The translations under genes and the position numbers were made by a program. Of a stretch of 64,000 nucleotides of DNA, positions 28,191 through 36,331 are shown piece by piece. The notes under the pieces were generated by a model. The model was given only the letters and a program-made list of their open reading frames with translations, was not told where the DNA came from and did not search any database. The stretch is taken from the NCBI GenBank assembly GCA_002483265.1, contig DLHO01000027.1, forward strand, positions 186,001 to 250,000. Reading direction: 5' to 3'. This DNA comes from Flavobacteriales bacterium UBA7666. GTDB taxonomy: Bacteria; Bacteroidota; Bacteroidia; Flavobacteriales_D; Crocinitomicaceae. Each line of letters starts with the position of its first letter. Within the stretch, counting starts at the first letter, position 1.

Positions 28191-31076
28191 ATGAAAGGTT
28201 GGGTGCTTATTATTGGAATGTGCTTGAGTCGTTTGTCTGTCTTTGGGCAGTATCCGGCGTATTTCAATTATACTATCGAGAATGGCGGACCTTCCAATGA
28301 GGTTTACAGTATTCTGCAAGACAAGCAAGGTTATATTTGGATTGGTTGTGATGCAGGATTGTACCGCTACAATGGTGTTCGTTTCGAGCAGTTTACCAAT
28401 CCGAAACTAACAGCCAGATCGGTAACAGGTCTGTGTCAGTCGCCTGGCGGAACAATTTATGCCTACAACTTCAACGGACAGATCTTACTGGTCAAAAACA
28501 ACAAACTCGATATTCTCAAAGACTGGAATAATGATGTGAACCACCTGTCAGCAGATACGAAGGGGAGTATTTGGATTTCATCGAGCAAAGGCGTTATTCA
28601 GCTGAATGAAAAAACATTGAAATGGAAATCAATGGCCGACCTGGATTGTGATGGAAGAAAAGACCGCCAGAGTTTCACCAATGGGATAATGGCTCAAAAA
28701 AACGGAAACCTTTATTACTTGTTTGAAGATAAGTTATTTGAGCGAATGAACGGAAAATGCTCGGTTCATCGGATCAATCTTCAAAATCCCTTTTTTATTG
28801 CAGAATCGGAAAAAAGGCCGTGGGTTTTCGGGCTCGTAAATGGTGATTGCTTTGTACCTCAGGGAACCAGGTATGTTCGAAAAGCTTTTCCAAAGTTAAT
28901 GCAGCTCCTTGCAGGAAAAAAATTGACTTATGTTCAGGAAATCGGTGCGGATATTTGGATTAGTACGCACAGTGGAATCATTCGCTTTTCCAAAACCACA
29001 GGAGCGGCTTCGCTGTATTATCCGAAAATAGCGTTTTCAGCTTGTATAAAGGACACAGAAGGATCTTATTGGTTTACAACCCTTCACGATGGAATTCTAC
29101 GCATGCCAAACCTGGATTATCTGAGTTGGAATGAGCGAACGGAAGCATTATCTAATGATCAAATTTCCCATGTGGTTCATGGAAAAGGGGGTATTTTCTT
29201 TGCTACAACGGATGGAGAATTGGGTGAAATTCGGGAAGCGGATGAACGATTTAAAGTGGTTAATCATCCCATCCGTTCAGATATTGGTGCTATGTACTAT
29301 GATTCAGTTGACAACTGTTTGTTTTTCAATAAAATGAATACCGTTTATCGCTATTGTAACGGGAATGTGGAGGTTTTAAATCAGTTTACACGACCTGTGA
29401 AGGATTTTTTCCGCCTGAAGGATGAATATTTAGTTGCGACTTCTCAGGGAACGTATTTGTATTCATCGCCCGGGCAAGGATTTAAAGAGCAGCGTTGTTT
29501 ACTTCAGGACTGGTCAAGGCAATTTATTGAAGCTCCTTTTTGTAAGAGTATTTTTGTTGCAACGAATCATGGATTGAGGGAGTTAACTAATCAATCCAAT
29601 GAATGGAAACCGAAGCGCACTTTCTTACGGAACAAGCAGATCACAGCAATTACGAAAGATTCAAAAAGCATTTTTGCACTCACATTCGAGGGGAAAATTT
29701 ATCAGGTAACAGAGAACGGAAACTGCAAGTTACTTACCCAATTGGACGAAAATTTCCATGCAGTTCAACTCAATTATCACCGGGGGAACCTGTTCATTGC
29801 TACCAATCTTGGGTTAATTATTTTGAGCTTGAAAACAGGGTTGAAAACAGTCGTTAACCGATACAGCGGCTTAAATTCAAATAATATCAGCAGATGCCTG
29901 ATTGTCAATAATAGTTGTTGGTTATCAACAGGAAAAGGACTTCATAAATTGCCTTTGTCTTCTATTCATAAAAGTTATCAAGCCGGAAAGATCATTTTGA
30001 GAAATTTCTTAATCAATGGAAAAAAAGTTGGTAAAAGACCAGTTTATGAACTCAATTATTCGGACGATTTAAAACTTCAAACGGATGGATTGAGTTATCG
30101 TTCAAACGGGAATTTCAATTTTGCCTACCGCTTTGTGGGTGATCGGACAGGATGGATTTTGGTTCCTGCCTCAGTTAAAGAATTAATCATTCCGCGTTTG
30201 CCTCAGGGAAATGTAGAAATGGAAGTAAAGATCATCGACCAGGAAAATCGAAGTTCCGGGAACATGCTCCACATCAAATTAGTCGTTCAAGCACCAATTT
30301 GGCAGCGTTGGTGGTTTTATGTGCTGAGTGTCGGCATTGTTATCGGAATAAGTTACCTGATTTTCAAAAAAAGGATCAGGCAACTGCGTGCCAGACAAGA
30401 ACTTAGATTGAAACAATTGCAATTGGAAAATGAATTGCGTTTGACGCAACAAAACGCATTGAAAGCCCAAATGAATCCACACTTTTTGTTCAACGTGTTG
30501 AATTCGATCAAAGGATTTATTTATGAAAACGATAAAAAAAATGCTGCAAAATATTTGAGTGATTTTTCCAGTTTGGTTCGAAAAGTATTAGAAATGAGTG
30601 CTTTGCCAAGCATTCCGGTGGCAGATGAATTGGAAACCCTGACCTTGTATATCAATTTGGAATCCATGTTATTGGAAGAAGATTTCACGTTTCAGCTTGA
30701 CTTGGATGATAGCTTAGATACAGGAGGAGTTCACATTCCATCCTTATTGCTTCAGCCCTACGTTGAAAATGCATTCAAACACGGATTACGTCATAAAAAA
30801 GGATCCAAACAATTGTTCATTCAGGTGTCGGAAGATCGGAAAAATGAATTGCTTGTTATCCGGATAACTGATAATGGAATCGGGAGAAATGCCGCTGGAG
30901 AAATCAACAGAGGTCAGGGTACGGCGCATGAATCCTTTGCGACAAGTGCCAACGAAAAACGCATTGAGTTGCTTAATTTTGAACGTGGAGGAGTTATTGG
31001 TGTTGAGATTGAAGACATGATTTCAGAATTGGGTGCAGCAGCAGGAACACAGGTAACGATACGAATTCATATTTAA
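28191..31076 (+). CDS. two-component regulator propeller histidine kinase (LytS type)
   Basis: A 961-residue membrane sensor. Signal peptide, then propeller repeats with the typical QDKQGYIWIGCDAGLYRYNG, a likely Y_Y_Y domain at about 625-705, one transmembrane helix (about 708-727) and a coiled coil. The kinase part is of the LytS/His_kinase type: KAQMNPHFLFNVLNSIKGFIY with the phospho-accepting His764, LLQPYVENAFKHG (N box) and ITDNGIGRN. It should signal through the LytTR regulator beginning 7 nt after its stop. Stimulus unknown; in gut Bacteroides related propeller kinases sense glycans. ATG 28191 is preferred over 28170 because it starts a clean signal peptide. Confidence 0.93.
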   Translation: MKGWVLIIGMCLSRLSVFGQYPAYFNYTIENGGPSNEVYSILQDKQGYIWIGCDAGLYRYNGVRFEQFTNPKLTARSVTGLCQSPGGTIYAYNFNGQILLVKNNKLDILKDWNNDVNHLSADTKGSIWISSSKGVIQLNEKTLKWKSMADLDCDGRKDRQSFTNGIMAQKNGNLYYLFEDKLFERMNGKCSVHRINLQNPFFIAESEKRPWVFGLVNGDCFVPQGTRYVRKAFPKLMQLLAGKKLTYVQEIGADIWISTHSGIIRFSKTTGAASLYYPKIAFSACIKDTEGSYWFTTLHDGILRMPNLDYLSWNERTEALSNDQISHVVHGKGGIFFATTDGELGEIREADERFKVVNHPIRSDIGAMYYDSVDNCLFFNKMNTVYRYCNGNVEVLNQFTRPVKDFFRLKDEYLVATSQGTYLYSSPGQGFKEQRCLLQDWSRQFIEAPFCKSIFVATNHGLRELTNQSNEWKPKRTFLRNKQITAITKDSKSIFALTFEGKIYQVTENGNCKLLTQLDENFHAVQLNYHRGNLFIATNLGLIILSLKTGLKTVVNRYSGLNSNNISRCLIVNNSCWLSTGKGLHKLPLSSIHKSYQAGKIILRNFLINGKKVGKRPVYELNYSDDLKLQTDGLSYRSNGNFNFAYRFVGDRTGWILVPASVKELIIPRLPQGNVEMEVKIIDQENRSSGNMLHIKLVVQAPIWQRWWFYVLSVGIVIGISYLIFKKRIRQLRARQELRLKQLQLENELRLTQQNALKAQMNPHFLFNVLNSIKGFIYENDKKNAAKYLSDFSSLVRKVLEMSALPSIPVADELETLTLYINLESMLLEEDFTFQLDLDDSLDTGGVHIPSLLLQPYVENAFKHGLRHKKGSKQLFIQVSEDRKNELLVIRITDNGIGRNAAGEINRGQGTAHESFATSANEKRIELLNFERGGVIGVEIEDMISELGAAAGTQVTIRIHI

Positions 31077-31083
31077 GATAGAA

Positions 31084-31836
31084 ATGAAAGCATTATTGAT
31101 TGATGACAGTGCGCAGGCCAGAAGATTATTGAGGTTAATGCTTTTGGAGTACGGTCCTGAAATATCTGTTATTGGCGAAGCTTCCAATGCGGATGAAGGA
31201 TTGGAGCTAACAGAAAAATTGAATCCAGATGTGCTTTTTTTGGATATCGAAATGCCTGGAAAATCAGGACTGCAGTTTGCACAAATCCTCCAAAAGAAGG
31301 GAATTGCGTGTCCAATTATTTTCACTACCGCATACAACTCCTATGCAATCAATGCGTTTCGTTTATCTGCTTTGGATTATCTATTGAAACCCATACAAGA
31401 AGATCAATTGATAGAAGCCATTGACAAGTTAAAAGAGCAACATGAAATTGCGGAAAATTTGAATCGACTTCGGGTGTTGAACGACAACCTGCATGAGCCC
31501 AATTCAACGTTATGTATTCCGGTGCAAGGTGGCAGCGAGTATTTGCCTATCCAGGAAATTCTTTATTTAGAGGCAGATGGTTCGTATGTGCGCGTAAAAT
31601 TTGTGAATGGAAAAGAAAAAGTTGTTTCTAAAAACTTAAAGTATTTTGAATTCTCGTTGGAGGAATCGTCCTTCTTTGTGCGGTGTCATCGTTCTTATTT
31701 GGTGAATATGCAACATTTGGCGTTTCATTCGAAAAGTAATGGTGGATGGCTAAAGCTTAAAAATGGTTCAGAAATACCGATTTCCCGAGAACGCAAACAA
31801 GCGGTTTTGTCGTTTTTGGATACCTTAAACAGGTAA
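31084..31836 (+). CDS. LytTR-family response regulator
   Basis: A 250-residue response regulator. The receiver domain has the acidic pair (IDDS) and the phosphorylation site Asp54 in LFLDIEMPGKSG, with TAYNSYAINAF and the K in YLLKP. A LytTR DNA-binding domain follows (about 145-248): YLEADGSYVRVKF, VRCHRSYLVN and IPISRERK. LytTR proteins bind pairs of short direct repeats about two helix turns apart, which is just what is seen before the next three genes. It forms one transcription unit with the propeller kinase. Confidence 0.95.
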   Translation: MKALLIDDSAQARRLLRLMLLEYGPEISVIGEASNADEGLELTEKLNPDVLFLDIEMPGKSGLQFAQILQKKGIACPIIFTTAYNSYAINAFRLSALDYLLKPIQEDQLIEAIDKLKEQHEIAENLNRLRVLNDNLHEPNSTLCIPVQGGSEYLPIQEILYLEADGSYVRVKFVNGKEKVVSKNLKYFEFSLEESSFFVRCHRSYLVNMQHLAFHSKSNGGWLKLKNGSEIPISRERKQAVLSFLDTLNR

Positions 31837-31844
31837 AAATTCCA

Positions 31845-31911
31845 TAGACAAATCAATAGTTGTCGTTTACAAACTACTGACTACCAAATTGTTTTATTGA
31901 GCAAATATTTG
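31845..31911 (+). promoter_or_regulatory. LytTR-like operator and promoter of gene 31928
   Basis: Octamers TAGACAAA (31845-31852) and TTTACAAA (31866-31873) lie 21 bp apart, then 30 nt on is the -7-like AATATTTG (31904-31911). There is no proper -33 TTG, which would fit a promoter that needs an activator. The sites abut the stop codon of the regulator gene. Confidence 0.55.
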
Positions 31912-31927
31912 TGCAAAAAATAAAACA

Positions 31928-32818
31928 ATGAAAAATCTAACATTAGTTATAACGGGTGTACTTTTCAGTGCAACGCTGTTCGCACAATCCAATTTAGAAA
32001 AAGTCTTTAAAGATGGGTACAACATTTCTGGAGTTTACCATCTTTCAAAAACAGTAACTATTTATGACCAGTCAGTTACTCAAGTGAATTTTGAATTTTT
32101 AGAGGGCTCCAACAAATTAAATGTTTACTACGACGCATCTTCATCGCCTTTTTATATCGAAACAAATTCCACATTCAAAAGATATTATGCAACATGCGGT
32201 GTGTTTTTTGAAAACGCAAGTAGTGCATTTGGTGGAAGATTAATGCAACTTGAAGAAGGAGTTTTTATTGCATTAGCTGGAGGATCCAATGCGTATGTGA
32301 GTAATGGAGAATGCGACAATTTTGTTTTTAAAGATCCGAACAATGATATAATCATCTTGGGAAAAAACAAAGATCGTGTTAAAGAAATTGCCGAAAACAA
32401 CGATTTGCTGAAAAAACTGACGGAAGAAAGTGCAATTCGCTATTGTCAAGCCTTGAAATGTGTGTTGGCTGGTAAATACCCTTTTCCAGATCCAGGAATG
32501 AAAGACGCAAAACTGAGTGAAGAGGCCTTGGTTGCAGTTCAAGCACATGCCACAACAGCCGGATGGACCCAAAAGATTGAATACTGCTACATTAAAAGTA
32601 AAGAATGGACAATCATCACCGATAAAGCAACTGGGGCGATAAAAGGGAGAACAATGCGCATGATTGCAGTAATGAAAAACGCAAATGGCGCTTGTCAATG
32701 GGAAGAGGTTGAAGTGAAACAAGATTACAACGGATCTGCATATGGAAAAACCTATTATAGTGGAAACACACAAGCGATTATAACTATTGATTGCGCCGAA
32801 GCTATGAAACACAAATAA
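31928..32818 (+). CDS. secreted protein of unknown function, paralogue of the 32980 gene
   Basis: A 296-residue protein with a clear signal peptide ending L-F-A-Q (about residue 20) and no membrane segment afterwards. I do not recognise the family. Its body matches the second half of the next gene: NISGVYHL aligns with GMSGIYYS, and the C-terminal segment YCYIKSKEWTIITDKATGAI with YTYIAGKDWNIVRDKSSGAI, followed by a shared R-x-x-R-(M/I)-I-(A/V)-V core and Y-(N/D)-G-S-x-Y-G. Two cysteines near the shared end are also conserved. No sorting domain is seen, so it may remain periplasmic or be released. A LytTR-like operator precedes it. Confidence 0.8.
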   Translation: MKNLTLVITGVLFSATLFAQSNLEKVFKDGYNISGVYHLSKTVTIYDQSVTQVNFEFLEGSNKLNVYYDASSSPFYIETNSTFKRYYATCGVFFENASSAFGGRLMQLEEGVFIALAGGSNAYVSNGECDNFVFKDPNNDIIILGKNKDRVKEIAENNDLLKKLTEESAIRYCQALKCVLAGKYPFPDPGMKDAKLSEEALVAVQAHATTAGWTQKIEYCYIKSKEWTIITDKATGAIKGRTMRMIAVMKNANGACQWEEVEVKQDYNGSAYGKTYYSGNTQAIITIDCAEAMKHK

Positions 32819-32892
32819 AAGTAAATCAGAAGATAAACTAATTGCATCGAAATCAAACCGTTTTACCTATCTGTAATTCGGGTTGTTTGTTG

Positions 32893-32958
32893 TTTACAAA
32901 GTGGAAACGGTCGTTAATAAACTGTTTTAACAAAAAAAAAAAGAGTTATTCAACTTTG
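32893..32958 (+). promoter_or_regulatory. LytTR-like operator and promoter of gene 32980
   Basis: Octamers TTTACAAA (32893-32900) and TTAATAAA (32914-32921), 21 bp apart, then 29 nt to the -7-like CAACTTTG (32951-32958). A run of 11 A (32932-32942) lies between operator and -7 element, so slippage there would change their spacing. Confidence 0.55.
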
Positions 32959-32979
32959 AAGAAATTAATTGTTATTCTG

Positions 32980-34446
32980 ATGAAAAAACTACTCTTATTA
33001 CTAGCGTTTGGTCCACTTTTTTTGTTTCAAACGTTGGCTCAAAAAACCGTATTCTACCTCAATGAAAAAATGGCGGTTGGCTGTTATGGTGCCAATCAAA
33101 TGACAGATATTACGAAGAAAGTTACTATAACTTTTGAAAGTGAGAAGACCAATTTGTTTTTCTCCAGTATGAATTGCAAGTTTAGCGAAGATTGTACCAG
33201 TTATGGGGTTGTAAATGCAACTACTGGAGGGGTGCTTTATTTGAACAGAGACAATGATTTGGGATTCATTTCTGAGAAGAATGAAAAAATTATTGTGTTA
33301 AGAAAAAAAGGCGAACAAGTAGAAATTATTGGTGTGGCACACAGCGATAAGAGTAAAGCAGAAGGGCTTTCCGTTGCCAATGAAAATGAGGTTTATAAAA
33401 ATGAATTGGCCAATTTCAAATCGATGCTTGACCGAATGAGAAATTCTGCCAAAATGCGCCAGATAAATGAATTTGCAGCGAAGGATAGCACCAGCACCTT
33501 TTTGAATAGCAAAGAGATTCTGAAAGATTCCAGAGGAATGAGCGGAATATACTATTCGACTTTCCCAATTAAAGTTGAATTTAGCTTGGCGAATGAAACG
33601 AGTCCGTATCCCTACGTCAAAAAGTTTTTAATCAACTACGATGAAAAAGCGAAAAATCCTTTATTAACAATCAATACACAGTATGCCTATGAAACTACAG
33701 ATCGAGCTAAATTTGTAAAATGCGCTACTTTTTGGTTGGATAGCTACTGGAGAAATGTGTTAGATAAAAAGGGTGTTTTTGCAACCGGTGAAGCGGATAA
33801 TGTAGACAACACGAAATATGAATATACAACGCATAGTGAGTCAAAAGATTTACAAGGAAATTCCATTTATGGAAAAGATTGGCAGACGAATTTTGACGGT
33901 GTAATTTACGAAGCTGAACCGGGAATTTTGCTAATTACAGGAAATTTTCAAAATTTTACAGATTTCGAAAAAGCTAAAAAATACGGGGTGGTAGTTGTAC
34001 TTTACAAAGCTGAAAAAGCGACCCAAGCAGCAAAATACACCAATGATGTGGCATGGGATAAAGTAAAAGAACTTTCACAAAAAATCGAGGCTGCTGGAAA
34101 TGCAACGACTGCAACCCTGCCTACGGAAACGTTTAAGGATGCTCAAATAACTGCGGAAACAACAACATTTGCTAAACAAGAGGCAGCGAAAAATCATCCA
34201 AACGAGCAAGTTCAGTATACCTACATAGCTGGTAAAGATTGGAATATCGTGCGTGATAAATCGTCTGGGGCCATTGTAAAAAGAACCTTAAGAATCATTG
34301 TTGTTGTTAAAATTGGAACTCAATGTGCTTTCGAAAATGCATCCATATCTCAGGCATACGATGGATCCAATTACGGCAGATCAGTATGGGGAGGATCTGG
34401 AGCACCTGTTTATTTTGATTGCAAGCAATTGAATCTATACAAATAA
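32980..34446 (+). CDS. secreted protein of unknown function, longer paralogue of the 31928 gene
   Basis: A 488-residue exported protein. The signal peptide starts MKKLLLLLAFGP and ends about residue 21. It has an N-terminal region absent from its neighbour (about 22-165, beta-rich, with cysteines in MNCKFSEDCTSYG), then a region homologous to the whole mature 31928 protein. The C-terminal 70 residues are the most alike. No catalytic motif, sorting domain or known family is apparent. ATG 32980 is chosen because the longer ORF (from 32842) has a cysteine- and lysine-rich start that precedes the likely promoter. A strong terminator follows at 34492. Confidence 0.82.
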   Translation: MKKLLLLLAFGPLFLFQTLAQKTVFYLNEKMAVGCYGANQMTDITKKVTITFESEKTNLFFSSMNCKFSEDCTSYGVVNATTGGVLYLNRDNDLGFISEKNEKIIVLRKKGEQVEIIGVAHSDKSKAEGLSVANENEVYKNELANFKSMLDRMRNSAKMRQINEFAAKDSTSTFLNSKEILKDSRGMSGIYYSTFPIKVEFSLANETSPYPYVKKFLINYDEKAKNPLLTINTQYAYETTDRAKFVKCATFWLDSYWRNVLDKKGVFATGEADNVDNTKYEYTTHSESKDLQGNSIYGKDWQTNFDGVIYEAEPGILLITGNFQNFTDFEKAKKYGVVVVLYKAEKATQAAKYTNDVAWDKVKELSQKIEAAGNATTATLPTETFKDAQITAETTTFAKQEAAKNHPNEQVQYTYIAGKDWNIVRDKSSGAIVKRTLRIIVVVKIGTQCAFENASISQAYDGSNYGRSVWGGSGAPVYFDCKQLNLYK

Positions 34447-34491
34447 GAAATCGCAATGACTGTTAAATAACATATACACACTTTTTGATTC

Positions 34492-34528
34492 AAACCCCTT
34501 TTTACCCCATTGGTAGAAAGGGGTTTTT
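34492..34528 (+). terminator. intrinsic terminator of gene 32980
   Basis: Stem AAACCCCTTT (34492-34501) with AAAGGGGTTT (34517-34526), extended inside by TACC/GGTA, and followed by more T. It isolates the next gene, so gene 34655 must use its own promoter. Confidence 0.85.
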
Positions 34529-34563
34529 GTTGTTTACAATGGCAAAAGTGCAAATATCTCCCG

Positions 34564-34629
34564 TTCACAAAGTCAGATTAGTTATGCACAAACCCAATTG
34601 AATATCAGTAACATACTTGTGTAGTTTTG
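34564..34629 (+). promoter_or_regulatory. LytTR-like operator and promoter of gene 34655
   Basis: Octamers TTCACAAA (34564-34571) and TGCACAAA (34585-34592), 21 bp apart, then 29 nt to a perfect -7 element TAGTTTTG (34622-34629). A TTG at 34598-34600 gives a 21-nt -33/-7 spacing. An extra TTTACAAT at 34533 lies upstream at 31 bp. Confidence 0.6.
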
Positions 34630-34654
34630 ACAGATAACTTCGAAACAAATAACA

Positions 34655-36187
34655 ATGAAAAAACTATTACTCATTTTATCAAGCATCTTAATTGCAACTT
34701 CTGTTTTTGCTCAAATAGGCACTTTCGACCCAACATTTAACAACGGTGGTAGTTTACAAACCGTCAATTATGCTTCAAATGCGAAGATTATTCCGCTGAC
34801 GAATGAAACTGCATTACACATTAATAACGTAGGAATGCCAGGCACGCCGGGTGACCCATTCGGCGAGGAAAACGCTTATGTTAACAAACTGACCAATGAT
34901 TTAAGCACCATTGCGAGTACGCAAAGTTTCGTTCACCCTGGTTTTGGGAATACAATTGAGGGTATTCGAGATTTCATCATTGATGCGAACGGAAAAACAG
35001 TTGTTGCAGGCTCAAAACAATATGATGCAATGTCGTATTCAAGCATTTATATTGGTCGATACAATGCGGACGGAACTTATGACAATACCTTCAACAGCGG
35101 TTCTTTTTATGAGGTTGATTTCTCCACTTCATCCATGCACACAGATGTATTCAAAATTTTGCAATTAAGTTCGGGGAAACTGATGTGTATTGGAAAAAGA
35201 GCGGGTAACGCCAACCTGTTGATTCGTATAAATTCGGATGGAACGATTGATAATACCTACGGAACAAATGGAATTTACACCTGGAATTTTATGGGAGGTA
35301 GTTATTCCAAAATTCACGATGCTATTGAACTGAGCAACGGGAAAATGTTGGTTGCCGGATCCGAATACGACCCAATGAACAACAATATTCAAACAGCATT
35401 TGTGGCTAGATTAAATGCGGATGGGACTATTGACAATACCTTTGGAGAAAGCGGAGTGGCAAGAGTCACTTTAGGTCAAAACGATAAAGCATCTTACATT
35501 ACTTCCATGGCTTTAACTTCCAACGGAAGTATTATCGTTGGAGGAATGGGTTATTGGACAGGTTCACAATCGTGGGATGTTGCGCGTGGAGGTTTTGTAA
35601 AGTTAAGCGCAGACGGAGTTTATGATGCCACATTTGGAACACATTCAATTCCATCTGATTACTCCGGAATCAATAAAGTAAGGGTAACAGCAAACGACGA
35701 AATCATAGCTGGTGGTCATATTTCACTCTCAAGTATTCAGTATTCGCTCTTTGTGTTTTTAACTTCGGCTGGAGCTTTCAATACACAAATCGACACGGAT
35801 GGAATGATTACCGAATCCAATTTTCCGAATGCTCAAGTTCAGGATTTTGCTTTTCAACCTGATGGAAAAATGATTTATGTAAAAAGTTTCTACATGGATA
35901 ATTTCAACACAGGTCTTGTGGTAGGCAGAATGCTTATGGCGGAAGGAACAAATAGTATTGAGGAAACCAACGAAAATCAAATTGTGGTTTACCCCAATCC
36001 AACGAATGGAACAACAACAATTACAGTTGCAAAACCAACTAGCATTTCAGTACGCACAATCAACGGAACAGAAATCCTGACAACAACAGTTGAAAGTCAA
36101 AAAACAATTGATCTTTCTGGCTTTGCTGCTGGCGTTTATTTCATTCACACGGAAGAGGGACAAACGGTAAAGGTGATTAAGGAGTAA
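34655..36187 (+). CDS. T9SS-exported delta-60-repeat propeller protein
   Basis: A 510-residue secreted protein. Signal peptide (MKKLLLILSSILIATSVFAQ), then repeated blocks of the delta-60 type with the pattern D-G-T-x-D-N-T-(F/Y) (for example INSDGTIDNTYGTNGI and LNADGTIDNTFGESGV), expected to fold as a beta-propeller. The last ~70 residues form a type A sorting domain (IVVYPNPTNGTTTITV ... GFAAGVYFIHTEEGQTVKVIKE), so it is exported by the type IX system and anchored or released at the surface. Function unknown. The LytTR-like operator upstream groups it with the two preceding secreted proteins. Confidence 0.92.
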   Translation: MKKLLLILSSILIATSVFAQIGTFDPTFNNGGSLQTVNYASNAKIIPLTNETALHINNVGMPGTPGDPFGEENAYVNKLTNDLSTIASTQSFVHPGFGNTIEGIRDFIIDANGKTVVAGSKQYDAMSYSSIYIGRYNADGTYDNTFNSGSFYEVDFSTSSMHTDVFKILQLSSGKLMCIGKRAGNANLLIRINSDGTIDNTYGTNGIYTWNFMGGSYSKIHDAIELSNGKMLVAGSEYDPMNNNIQTAFVARLNADGTIDNTFGESGVARVTLGQNDKASYITSMALTSNGSIIVGGMGYWTGSQSWDVARGGFVKLSADGVYDATFGTHSIPSDYSGINKVRVTANDEIIAGGHISLSSIQYSLFVFLTSAGAFNTQIDTDGMITESNFPNAQVQDFAFQPDGKMIYVKSFYMDNFNTGLVVGRMLMAEGTNSIEETNENQIVVYPNPTNGTTTITVAKPTSISVRTINGTEILTTTVESQKTIDLSGFAAGVYFIHTEEGQTVKVIKE

Positions 36188-36275
36188 GCTACAAATGTGG
36201 TGATGAGAAGTCTCTTATCACCACATTCTCACTCTAGTTTTTATTCTTTTAAACCTAAAGGCATTTGTGGGAAAG

Positions 36276-36307
36276 AAAAAGCGTGGGATGATTCATCGTC
36301 CCACGCT
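36276..36307 (-). terminator. intrinsic terminator of leuS
   Basis: Stem AGCGTGGGA (36280-36288) with TCCCACGCT (36299-36307), extended inwards by GAT/ATC pairs. Reading on the minus strand the stem is followed by a T-run (AAAAA at 36276-36280). It lies just after the leuS stop. Confidence 0.88.
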
Positions 36308-36331
36308 TCAGTTATGTGTTGTGTTCAAAAA

